From Chloroflexia bacterium (GTDB lineage: Bacteria; Chloroflexota; Chloroflexia; Thermomicrobiales; JALYUS01): a DNA stretch of 11,890 nucleotides. Location of the stretch: positions 1-11,890 of the forward strand of contig JAICIL010000118.1 of assembly GCA_025924435.1 (NCBI GenBank), given 5' to 3'. Made by a program: the position numbers and the translations under genes. The notes under the pieces are model-generated. The model saw nothing but the letters and a program-made list of their open reading frames with translations, was not told the DNA's origin and did not search any database. This document shows positions 6,305-11,890 of the stretch, piece by piece (positions within the stretch are counted from its first letter, which is position 1; each line of letters opens with the position of its first letter).

Positions 6305-6684
6305 CAGCGCGACGTGTGGATCCACGAGCGCATCGCGCGCCAGTACGAGCCGTGCCGCCGGTGGCGCGCCTGCCAGCCATCTAGCGCCCAGCCGCCGACG
6401 CGCAAGCCGGAGCGCCGCCGCTTGCCGATCGCCTTCGCGAAGCGGGCGCGGAAGAACAGCCCGCCGAGCAGCCACCAGAAGCCGAAGACCGCCGCCGTGA
6501 GAAAGACGATAGACTTCGGCACGATGAAGGGATGGACGACCGTCAGCATGATAACGACGGCGGCGACAACCGCGAACGCGAACCACCCCCAGAAGTGCGG
6601 AATGTTGATCGTCACCCGCCGCGCCTGCCGTTTGTGTTCCTGTTCAATCATCGCCCGTATCCACTTCCCATCATCGCGACGCAT
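6304..6684 (-). CDS. Two-helix membrane protein of unknown function
   Basis: This 126-residue protein has a basic N-terminal region (RDDGKWIRAMIEQEHKRQARR) and helices at about 31-50 (FWGWFAFAVVAAVVIMLTVV) and 57-78 (KSIVFLTAAVFGFWWLLGGL). A very basic tail rich in Arg, Trp and His follows. The even charge on both ends suggests that both termini are cytoplasmic. A TGAGG ribosome site lies seven bases before ATG 6684; a second ATG at 6651 would give a protein 11 residues shorter. It is the first gene of the minus-strand operon and shares TGATG with the phosphotransferase. The family is not recognised; the trailing basic segment might be a late addition. Confidence 0.72.
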   Translation of the reverse strand: MRRDDGKWIRAMIEQEHKRQARRVTINIPHFWGWFAFAVVAAVVIMLTVVHPFIVPKSIVFLTAAVFGFWWLLGGLFFRARFAKAIGKRRRSGLRVGGWALDGWQARHRRHGSYWRAMRSWIHTSR

Positions 6685-6695
6685 TTCGATGCCTC

Positions 6696-6701
6696 AGTAT
6701 A
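6696..6701 (-). promoter_or_regulatory. Candidate -10 box for the minus-strand operon
   Basis: On the minus strand, TATACT (five of six to consensus) lies 11 bases before ATG 6684, with no convincing -35 upstream. From this box transcription would begin only about five bases before that ATG and lose the ribosome site. It would therefore suit the ATG at 6651 better. The 6685-6857 gap between divergent genes shows no other clear signal. Confidence 0.35.
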
Positions 6702-6857
6702 CCGCGCTCCGGCGGTCATCAGTAGACGGTTCCCGCCGTCAGAACGGCACAGGTTGGCGCACGGCGCTCGTTACTGCCCCGCCCCTTGCCGCGCCCCGCG
6801 CGCGTCGCTATCCTTGCGCGGCGAGAGGATGGAGGCGGAGCGAGAAAGGAACGGGCG

Positions 6858-7934
6858 ATGCCGGGCGAACGCGGGGGAAGCGACCGGATTTTCAATCTCC
6901 TCAAGGAACTCACGGAGATTCCCGGCCCGTCGGGGCAAGAGGAGGCCGTGCGCGTCTGGCTGCGGGAGCGGTGGCGCGGGCGGATGGCCGAATGGCACGA
7001 GGACCCCGTCGGCAACATCCTCTGCCGCGCCGGCGGGAGCGGGCCGAAACTCCTCGTGCAGGCGCACATGGACGAGATCGGCTTCGTCGTCCGTTACATC
7101 ACCGACAAGGGCTTCCTGATGCTCGACACCGCGCAGGGGATGCGCCGCAATTCGCCGGATCGCCGCTACATGATCGGCCAACTCGCGCAGGTCGTCGGGC
7201 GGCACGGCGTCGTCGCGGAGGGCATCTTCGCCACCGCCAGCGGCCACACGCTCACCCGGCCGCAACTGGAGAAGCCGCACCTCGACTTCAACGATTTCTT
7301 CGTGGACATCGGCGCGAAGAGCCGGATGGAGGTCGAGCAGCGCGGCGTCCACGTCGGCGCGGGCGTCATCTGGTCGTGGCCGGCGCGGCGGTTCGGGACG
7401 CGCATCGCGGGCAAGGCGATGGACGACCGGATGCTCCTCGCCATCATGGATCTCCTGCTCGACGATCTCGACACCAAGACCGTCCGGTACGACCTCTGGT
7501 ATGGCGCGACGGTGCAGGAGGAGGGTGGGCTGCACGGTGCGAAGGCGATGGCGCATCTCCATGATTTCGATCTCGCCATCGCGCTCGACGTCGGCCTCGT
7601 CGGCGACGTGCCGACCGTCGAGGAGAAGGAGTACGCGACGCACCTCGGCGGCGGGCCGACGCTCGTCCACAAGGATGGCGGCATCCACTACGACCGGCGG
7701 CTGCTCTGGCGGCTCGCGGACGTCGCGAAGGCGAACGGTATCCCCTTCCAGCACGGCGTCTACGCGAACTACAGCTCGGACGCGCACGCCTTCATGGATC
7801 ACGGCATCCCGGCGGCCCTGATCGGCACGCCGACGCGCTACACGCACACGGCGACCGAGATGGTCGAGGAGAGCGACATCGCCGCCACGGTGAACCTGCT
7901 GCGCGCCTTCGCCACGACGCCCCCCGCGCAATAA
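6858..7934 (+). CDS. M42 family metallopeptidase (glutamyl aminopeptidase/FrvX-like)
   Basis: This is a 358-residue cytoplasmic dinuclear-metal aminopeptidase, of the kind that assembles into tetrahedral dodecamers and trims peptides from proteasome-like proteases. All ligand motifs are visible: QAHMDEIG (H70), KAMDDR (bridging Asp about 189-190), VQEEGGLHGA (catalytic E221 and metal-binding E222), ALDVGLVGD (D244) and RYTHTATEM (H330). IPGPSGQEEAV near the N-terminus is typical of the family. The start ATG 6858 is preceded by AAAGGA (6845-6850) seven bases away. An upstream in-frame ATG (6786) would add 24 residues unlike family members. It is divergent from the membrane-protein gene and ends 9 bp before the acyltransferase, so the two form an operon. 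Confidence 0.92.
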   Translation: MPGERGGSDRIFNLLKELTEIPGPSGQEEAVRVWLRERWRGRMAEWHEDPVGNILCRAGGSGPKLLVQAHMDEIGFVVRYITDKGFLMLDTAQGMRRNSPDRRYMIGQLAQVVGRHGVVAEGIFATASGHTLTRPQLEKPHLDFNDFFVDIGAKSRMEVEQRGVHVGAGVIWSWPARRFGTRIAGKAMDDRMLLAIMDLLLDDLDTKTVRYDLWYGATVQEEGGLHGAKAMAHLHDFDLAIALDVGLVGDVPTVEEKEYATHLGGGPTLVHKDGGIHYDRRLLWRLADVAKANGIPFQHGVYANYSSDAHAFMDHGIPAALIGTPTRYTHTATEMVEESDIAATVNLLRAFATTPPAQ

Positions 7935-7943
7935 GGGCGCACG

Positions 7944-8606
7944 ATGTCCGCGCGCGACCGGCCGCTGCCCTACCGCTGGGTCGGATGGCGCCCGGTGCGC
8001 CTGCTTCGTCGCGCGCTCGTCGTCGGCTGCTTGTATCCCTTCATGCGCATCTGGATGCGGCGACTCGTCGTGGAGGGACGGGAGCACATCCCGCCCGGCC
8101 CGGTGATCTACGCCGCCACCCACACCAGCATGGCCGACACGCCGCTCCTCCTCTGGGCGGTCGGCGCGCGGCGGGACCGCCTCGTCGTCACGGCGGCGCG
8201 CGATTACTTCTTCCGGCGCAACCGGCCCGGCTTCGGCCCGTTCGTCGCGCTCGTCTTCGCCGCCGTGCCGATTGATCGCACCGGCCCTCCGCGCCGGTCG
8301 CTCCACGACGCAATAACGTGGTTACGTTCCGGATTCTCGCTCGCCATCTACCCGCAGGGGACGATTCCCGGCCATGCCGACGATGAAACGCGGTTGCACC
8401 GCGGCGTCGCGCTGCTCGCGAAACAGAGCAAATGCCCGGTCGTGCCGGTGCGGATACTCGGCGCGGCGGACTTCCTGCCCGCCGGTGTGCATTGGCCCCG
8501 GCGCGCATCCGTGCGCGTCATCTTCCTCCCGCCGCTCTTGTCCACCGGTGCGGAGACTGTGGAACGTTTCACGGGGCGTCTTCGGGAAGAACTCTTTTCA
8601 GCGTAA
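7944..8606 (+). CDS. Lysophospholipid acyltransferase, PlsC type (1-acylglycerol-3-phosphate acyltransferase family)
   Basis: This 220-residue membrane-associated acyltransferase would transfer an acyl chain to a lysophospholipid or a related acceptor. The N-terminal hydrophobic stretch (about 22-38) anchors it. Motif I is HTSMAD (H60, D65), the HX4D catalytic pair. A motif II-like stretch is AAVPIDRTG (106-114). Motif III is YPQGT (136-140), where the usual Glu of FPEGT is Gln. Motif IV is VVPVRI (166-171). The start ATG 7944 lies 9 bp after the peptidase, with AAGGG six bases before it, so the genes are translationally close. The Glu-to-Gln change could weaken or redirect acceptor binding, so the exact substrate is uncertain. 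Confidence 0.88.
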   Translation: MSARDRPLPYRWVGWRPVRLLRRALVVGCLYPFMRIWMRRLVVEGREHIPPGPVIYAATHTSMADTPLLLWAVGARRDRLVVTAARDYFFRRNRPGFGPFVALVFAAVPIDRTGPPRRSLHDAITWLRSGFSLAIYPQGTIPGHADDETRLHRGVALLAKQSKCPVVPVRILGAADFLPAGVHWPRRASVRVIFLPPLLSTGAETVERFTGRLREELFSA

Positions 8607-8657
8607 TAACGGAATAGAAATACATCCGCTCCGCGCGGCTTATCGGCGGTTTAGGTC

Positions 8658-8685
8658 TTGCAAATAGCATAAAACCGCATACAAT
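8658..8685 (+). promoter_or_regulatory. Promoter for the MgtC-like gene
   Basis: TTGCAA (8658-8663) and TACAAT (8680-8685) are separated by 16 bp, matching consensus at four and five of six positions. The -10 lies in an AT-rich island. Transcription should begin near 8692, giving a leader of about 120 nt before ATG 8812. Confidence 0.6.
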
Positions 8686-8691
8686 ATCGGC

Positions 8692-8811
8692 ACGAGCCAC
8701 GCGGTTCTTGCATCATGTTATCCGAATTGCGAGAGAGTTCGGCCAGCCTCATCCTCCTCGATGTGGCATGAAACGTTTTCGCCGCATTGTCGCCTTACGA
8801 GGGATGACGGT
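8692..8811 (+). promoter_or_regulatory. Long 5' leader of the MgtC-like gene
   Basis: The predicted leader contains a 7-bp stem, CCGAATT (8722-8728) with AGTTCGG (8736-8742), including one G-T pair. It also contains an 18-codon open frame from ATG 8715 to TGA 8771 without an obvious ribosome site. mgtC genes of enterobacteria carry regulatory leaders, but this sequence shows no proline-rich peptide and I recognise no Mg2+ riboswitch. A regulatory role is a guess from the leader's length and position. Confidence 0.3.
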
Positions 8812-9570
8812 ATGCACATCGCCACAACAACGGTATTGCTGCGGATCGGGATCGCGCTCCTCTGCGGCGCGGTGCTCGGCCTGGAGCGCGAGCGGCTCGA
8901 ACGGGCCGCCGGGCTGCGGACGCACGCGCTCGTCGCGGTCAGTTCGTCGCTCCTGATGATCGTCTCGGCGTACGGCTTCGCGGATGTGATGGGCGTCGGT
9001 CAGGTGACGCTCGATCCGAGCCGGGTCGCGGCGCAGGTCGTCAGCGGCATCGGTTTCCTCGGTGCGGGCGTGATTATCTTCCGCAAGAACACAATCAGCG
9101 GCCTGACGACGGCGGCGAGCGTCTGGTCGGCGGCGGCGGTTGGGCTTGCCTGCGGCGGCGGGCTGTTCTGGGCGGCGGCGATTGTCACGGCGGCGATTCT
9201 CGTCATCCAGATCGCCTTGCGCTTCGTCGAATATCGCTTCTTCGCCCACCACCAGCCGAGCACCGTGAGCGTGCGGATGAAGCACGCGCCGGGGCAGATC
9301 GCGGCGGTCGAGCGCGTCGTGCTGGAATCCGGCGTGCCGCTGCGCGGCCTGCGGCTGCGCACGGGGCGGAGCGAAGATCGGATCGAACTGGTGATGGGGA
9401 ACGCGCGCGAGACGGCGGTGCTCCGGCTCGTCAACCGCCTCGGTGCGCTGGAAGGGATCGGATCGGTGATGTACCGGAGCATGCATGGCCGGTTGCGGTC
9501 GGCGGACGAGGGCGATCTGGTCGAGGAAGCGCTCGGCACATCGGACGAGGAGCGGCGTTCCGTCGCGTGA
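8812..9570 (+). CDS. MgtC/SapB family membrane protein
   Basis: This 252-residue inner-membrane protein belongs to the MgtC/SapB family, linked in other bacteria to growth at low Mg2+, acid tolerance and ATP-synthase modulation. Seen: LLCGAVLGLERER (16-28), GLRTHALVAVSSSL (34-47), VVSGIGFLGAGVIIF (76-90) and the highly conserved GLTTAASVWSAAAVGLA (97-113). About four to five hydrophobic helices reach residue 138. A soluble C-terminal domain (about 148-223) looks ACT-like and may sense a ligand. The start ATG 8812 has GAGGG eight bases upstream. An in-frame ATG at 8761 would add a polar tail unlike family members. The small Cys-rich gene begins 13 bp downstream. Confidence 0.92.
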   Translation: MHIATTTVLLRIGIALLCGAVLGLERERLERAAGLRTHALVAVSSSLLMIVSAYGFADVMGVGQVTLDPSRVAAQVVSGIGFLGAGVIIFRKNTISGLTTAASVWSAAAVGLACGGGLFWAAAIVTAAILVIQIALRFVEYRFFAHHQPSTVSVRMKHAPGQIAAVERVVLESGVPLRGLRLRTGRSEDRIELVMGNARETAVLRLVNRLGALEGIGSVMYRSMHGRLRSADEGDLVEEALGTSDEERRSVA

Positions 9571-9583
9571 GGGGAGGTTTTCG

Positions 9584-9811
9584 ATGCAGGTGCTTCCATC
9601 CGAACGCCCGATGCCGGTGCCGCTCACATGCGGCGGCTGCCGCCATTGGGGAGCGATGACCGCCCGGATAGACGCGGACACCGAGCAGGCGGGGCGATGC
9701 GGGCGGTTCGCCGAAACCCGCCCCGGCACGGCGCGCCCGCGCTGCAACATCTGCTGGGAACCGGCGGTCATCGCGCGGCCCGTCCGGGACGGCATCCTCG
9801 CCGATCATTGA
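9584..9811 (+). CDS. Small Cys-rich, probable zinc-binding protein, 75 residues
   Basis: This small soluble protein has CGGCRHW (C16, C19), GRC (C39) and CNIC (C54, C57). Two CxxC knuckles plus a fifth Cys and H21 fit a single zinc site. The opening CxxCRHW with a later G-R-C resembles many short zinc-knuckle proteins of unknown function. The ATG at 9584 has an excellent GGGGAGG (9571-9577) six bases before it. The gene follows the MgtC-like gene by 13 bp and ends just before the palindromic repeat cluster, so it is probably co-transcribed with that gene. A role in metal handling beside a membrane protein is attractive but unproven. No family name can be given. Confidence 0.7.
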   Translation: MQVLPSERPMPVPLTCGGCRHWGAMTARIDADTEQAGRCGRFAETRPGTARPRCNICWEPAVIARPVRDGILADH

Positions 9812-9817
9812 TGGATA

Positions 9818-9915
9818 GCGCAGGCTTTCCAGCCTGCGTTTTGCCCTTTGCTCAGTAGCGCGGGCTTTCCAGCCCGCGCCAGCGACAGAGAACGCAGGCT
9901 GGAAAGCCTACACCA
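9818..9915. repeat. Cluster of three palindromic repeats between convergent genes
   Basis: Unit 1 folds as CGCAGGCT (9819-9826) / AGCCTGCG (9831-9838). Unit 2 folds as GCGCGGGCT (9858-9866) / AGCCCGCGC (9871-9879). Both have the loop TTCC. Unit 3 (about 9891-9910) is an inverted, slightly mutated copy of unit 1 and can pair with it over about 20 bases. The composition AGGCTTTCCAGCCT recurs in all three. This looks like a REP-type dispersed repeat. Its position between converging genes suits bidirectional termination. Confidence 0.8.
9819..9842 (+). terminator. Probable intrinsic terminator formed by repeat unit 1
   Basis: The 8-bp G/C-rich stem (9819-9838, loop TTCC) is followed directly by TTTT (9839-9842). 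This gives a terminator-like structure for transcripts coming from the MgtC-like and Cys-rich genes. The T-run is short, so efficiency is uncertain. Confidence 0.5.
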
Positions 9916-9923
9916 TCGAATGA

Positions 9924-10403
9924 TTACCCCGCGTAGTGCATCCCGGTCTCGGCCATCGTGATCGGCGCGCCCTCGTGCTGGACGCCCGCGCCGACGACCC
10001 GCCCGACGTACAGGATGTGGCTCCCCGTCGGGATCGCCTGCTCCACCTCGCACTCCACGTAGGAGAGCGCGGCGGCGAGCACCGGCGTCCCCGTCGTCGC
10101 CGCTTCGGTGTAGTCCTCGCCTTCGAGTTTGTTGCCGACGCGCTCGGCGGGCTTGACGAACTTGAGGAGCAAATCCTTCGAGCCGGTCGGCACATTCTGG
10201 ATGTTGAAGACCTTGCCCGCGTCAATCAACTTGCGCGTGTGGGCATCCTCCTGGATGGCGACGACGACATAGGGGGGGTCGAACGAGGTCTGCGTGAGCC
10301 AGTTGGCGGTCATCACGTTCAGTTCGTCGCCCGCGCGCGAGCCGATCAGATAGAGGCCGTATGTCACCTGCATGAGCGCTGCGGATTTCGCTTCGTCGTC
10401 CAC
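9924..10403 (-). CDS. Flavin reductase-like domain protein (FMN-binding split barrel)
   Basis: This 159-residue protein of the flavin reductase-like family is expected to bind FMN and either supply reduced flavin to a monooxygenase or act as a small flavoprotein. Seen: MQVTYGLYLIGSR (11-23), NVMTANWLTQTSFDPPYV (29-46), TRKLIDAGKVFNIQNV (56-71) and GSHILYVGRVV (127-137), the standard order of flavin-fold strands. The start is taken at GTG 10403 because AAAGGGG lies about five to six bases upstream and the opening MDDEAKSAAL fits family length. An open frame extends further up without homologous character. It sits 46 bp downstream of the GNAT gene, so the two may share a transcript. No partner oxygenase is present in the window. 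Confidence 0.85.
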   Translation of the reverse strand: MDDEAKSAALMQVTYGLYLIGSRAGDELNVMTANWLTQTSFDPPYVVVAIQEDAHTRKLIDAGKVFNIQNVPTGSKDLLLKFVKPAERVGNKLEGEDYTEAATTGTPVLAAALSYVECEVEQAIPTGSHILYVGRVVGAGVQHEGAPITMAETGMHYAG

Positions 10404-10449
10404 GGGTTCCCCTTTCGTTGCTGATACCGATTTCCGTGCGCTGAGCGTA

Positions 10450-11310
10450 TCACGCCGGGGCGCGTTGCGCGAGGTCTCGTTCCGGCGGGAGAAATGCGTA
10501 ATCGTCCACATCGCAGACTGGTGTATAGCCAATCGCCTGATAGATGCGGTTGGATGTCGGGTTGCTCAGGTCCGTGGAGAGGAAGCAGAAGCGATAGCCG
10601 CTGTCGAGGAGATGCTGACTCAGGGCGGCAACACACGCACTGGCGTAGCCGCGGCGACGATATTCCAGCGGCGTGCAGACCGAGTTGATGCGGATACCGT
10701 GCGGCGTCGGGCCTTCCTGCCCGGCCATCGAGACGGGATGCCCGTCGACTTCCCAGACGTAGAGCGCGCGGTCCGCGTCGCGCAGGCGGTCATCAATCTC
10801 CCGCGCGGCGGGGGTCTCGGCATTGACCCCCCAAATCCAGGTAACAAGCAGGTCGCGCTCCGCCACCGTCGCGCGCCGGAACACCCCCGGCACACCGGAG
10901 ACCGGCCGCACCGCCATCAGTTGGTAGATGCGCGTAGCCATCCGCAGACGAGATACCTGGCCGCTGATCCGCCGCCAGTCCTCGGCGAACGCACGGCCAA
11001 CGGCGGCCATGCCGATCACGCCGGGAAGCGTCGGGTGCTGCGTATGGAGATCCGCGGCAATGAGTGGCAATGCCTGAGGTGGCGAGAGCGAGAGCACGAG
11101 GTTCCACGGTGGGGTCATCACCGCAACAGCGACAACCGCGCCTTCCGCGCGGACTGCCGCGAGATACGGCGCACTGCCGTAATGCGCGGTGTTCGCAACG
11201 AGCCGCTCGCAGATACCGAGGATCAGGTTGTGCTCGGCTTCATGCGCGAGCAGGAATTCCCGTGTATGGTTGTAAAACATCGCCGCATCGTCGAAGCGTC
11301 GCAGTTCCAT
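10450..11310 (-). CDS. GNAT family N-acetyltransferase
   Basis: This 286-residue acetyl-CoA-dependent acyltransferase has a diverged N-terminal half and a classical C-terminal GNAT domain. There INSVCTPLEYRRRGYASACV (208-227) holds the acetyl-CoA pyrophosphate loop RRRGYA. LSTDLSNPTSNRIYQAIGY (244-262) is the FR47-like end with the N..Y..IGY pattern. The N-terminal part (MELRRFDDAAMFYNHTREFL, then VMTPPWNLVLS) resembles the two-lobe arrangement of similar bacterial proteins. The start ATG 11310 has AAAGGAG (11322-11316) five bases upstream. The TATCAT at 11339-11334 may be its -10 box. It ends 46 bp before the flavin reductase-like gene. The acceptor is unknown. Confidence 0.88.
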   Translation of the reverse strand: MELRRFDDAAMFYNHTREFLLAHEAEHNLILGICERLVANTAHYGSAPYLAAVRAEGAVVAVAVMTPPWNLVLSLSPPQALPLIAADLHTQHPTLPGVIGMAAVGRAFAEDWRRISGQVSRLRMATRIYQLMAVRPVSGVPGVFRRATVAERDLLVTWIWGVNAETPAAREIDDRLRDADRALYVWEVDGHPVSMAGQEGPTPHGIRINSVCTPLEYRRRGYASACVAALSQHLLDSGYRFCFLSTDLSNPTSNRIYQAIGYTPVCDVDDYAFLPPERDLAQRAPA

Positions 11311-11417
11311 CCCTTCTCCTTTCGTCTCCCGCTATGATACCGCTTCCCTTGCCCACCCCCGCGTTGCCCGGTAGGATGGCCGGCGGGATGCGGACGGATC
11401 TGGGGAAGGCGGGGCAG

Positions 11418-11890
11418 ATGGCGAGTGAACTCTGGGCGGTCGCGCGGTCGGCGGAGGTGCGGGACCGCATCGCGCAATGCCGCGCCAATCCCGCCGCATG
11501 CGGCGGCGTCGCGCCCGACTTCGCCGCCACCTACGCGACGTTCATGCGGCACAACCGGCCCGGCTACTGGAATGGCTACCTGACGTGGGTGCTCGTGCAG
11601 GCGATGGCGAGCGAGCGATACGCGCATCTCGCCTACTCGGTGCGCGAGGCGGCGGGCCTCGTCCGCCGGTTCCTCGACGAACCCGCCGAGGAACCGGCCC
11701 CGCGCGGGCCATTCGGCCTGCTGCGCCCCCGCCCGCGCCCCTTCCGCGACCGCGTGCCGGAGGTCGCGGCGCTGCTGGATATGCTCATCACCCTCGGCGG
11801 CGCGGCGGCGGAGGAACGGCTCGCCCTCCTCAACCCGGATGCCGACCCGGCGTGGAGCGAGGAGGGCGCGCTCTATTTCTCCGATGCCGA
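11418..11890 (+). CDS. Unrecognised protein, 3'-partial
   Basis: This open frame runs off the window end and codes for at least 157 residues with strong G/C wobble bias, supporting a real gene. It opens MASELWAVARSAEVRDRI and continues with PGYWNGYLTWVLVQAMASER and a proline/arginine-rich linker. A helix-like segment near the end contains VAALLDMLITLGGAAAEERL. There is no signal peptide, no membrane helix and no metal motif. GGGGAAGG precedes ATG 11418 by eight bases. In-frame ATGs at 11388, 11376 and 11334 would extend it by up to 28 residues; the last overlaps the probable promoter of the GNAT gene. It is divergent from that gene. I cannot name the family. Confidence 0.7.
   Translation, partial: MASELWAVARSAEVRDRIAQCRANPAACGGVAPDFAATYATFMRHNRPGYWNGYLTWVLVQAMASERYAHLAYSVREAAGLVRRFLDEPAEEPAPRGPFGLLRPRPRPFRDRVPEVAALLDMLITLGGAAAEERLALLNPDADPAWSEEGALYFSDA

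Noticed and set aside
5279..7564. Plus-strand open frame of about 760 codons across the phosphotransferase, membrane-protein and peptidase genes
   Set aside because: It crosses genes on both strands whose protein motifs are intact, and its composition is dominated by Arg, Glu and Gly. It is a composition artefact.
6771..8306. Minus-strand open frame of about 511 codons opposite the peptidase and acyltransferase genes
   Set aside because: It is charged, low in hydrophobic residues and antisense to two well-supported genes. No ribosome site or domain supports it.
8715..8771. 18-codon leader peptide frame before the MgtC-like gene
   Set aside because: It is open by sequence, but no ribosome site is visible and no proline or regulatory codon run is present. 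It is kept only as a remark on the leader.
9818..9915. CRISPR array
   Set aside because: Units are self-complementary, only three in number, one is inverted, and the spacing is irregular with no cas genes near. This fits a palindromic dispersed repeat instead.

Overview
The window is GC-rich bacterial DNA (by eye about two thirds G+C, with strong G/C wobble preference). Most long antisense open frames are therefore shadows of real genes. An Rv3369-like F420-family oxidoreductase, a lone osmoprotectant-type ABC cassette, an M42 aminopeptidase and several short fold-back repeats suggest a soil or thermophilic Chloroflexota (Thermomicrobia-like). Actinobacteria-like or Armatimonadota-like bacteria are not excluded. 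This placement is an inference from gene types only.

Layout. 1-1632 (+): the ATPase (5' end outside the window) and permease of an OpuC/ProV-type compatible-solute importer, overlapping by 17 bp. 1710-2129 (+): an F420/FMN split-barrel oxidoreductase. 2130-2439: non-coding, with a strong hairpin and a promoter whose -10 lies in a 12-bp palindrome. 2440-3426 (+): a Tat-exported protein of unknown function, interrupted by one in-frame UGA that is followed by a compact hairpin. 3552-6684 (-): a probable five-gene operon, read from high to low coordinates: two-helix membrane protein, APH-like phosphotransferase (TGATG stop/start overlap), SAM methyltransferase, Nudix hydrolase and a 70-residue membrane protein. 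A 99-bp fold-back repeat occupies the methyltransferase/Nudix junction and supplies the Nudix reading frame with its apparent start and about 30 codons. 6858-8606 (+): M42 aminopeptidase and a PlsC-type acyltransferase, divergent from the previous operon. 8812-9811 (+): an MgtC/SapB membrane protein with a leader of about 120 nt and a 75-residue Cys-rich protein. 9818-9915: three copies of a small palindromic repeat between convergent genes. 9924-11310 (-): GNAT acetyltransferase then flavin reductase-like protein. 11418-end (+): an unrecognised gene running off the window.

The content is mostly housekeeping and accessory metabolism: osmoprotectant uptake, flavin/F420 redox, small-molecule modification, peptide degradation, lipid acylation and membrane homeostasis. 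There is no CRISPR array, no prophage, no transposase, and no RNA gene that I recognise. The two most unusual points are the interrupted Tat-exported gene and the repeat-derived N-terminus of the Nudix protein.
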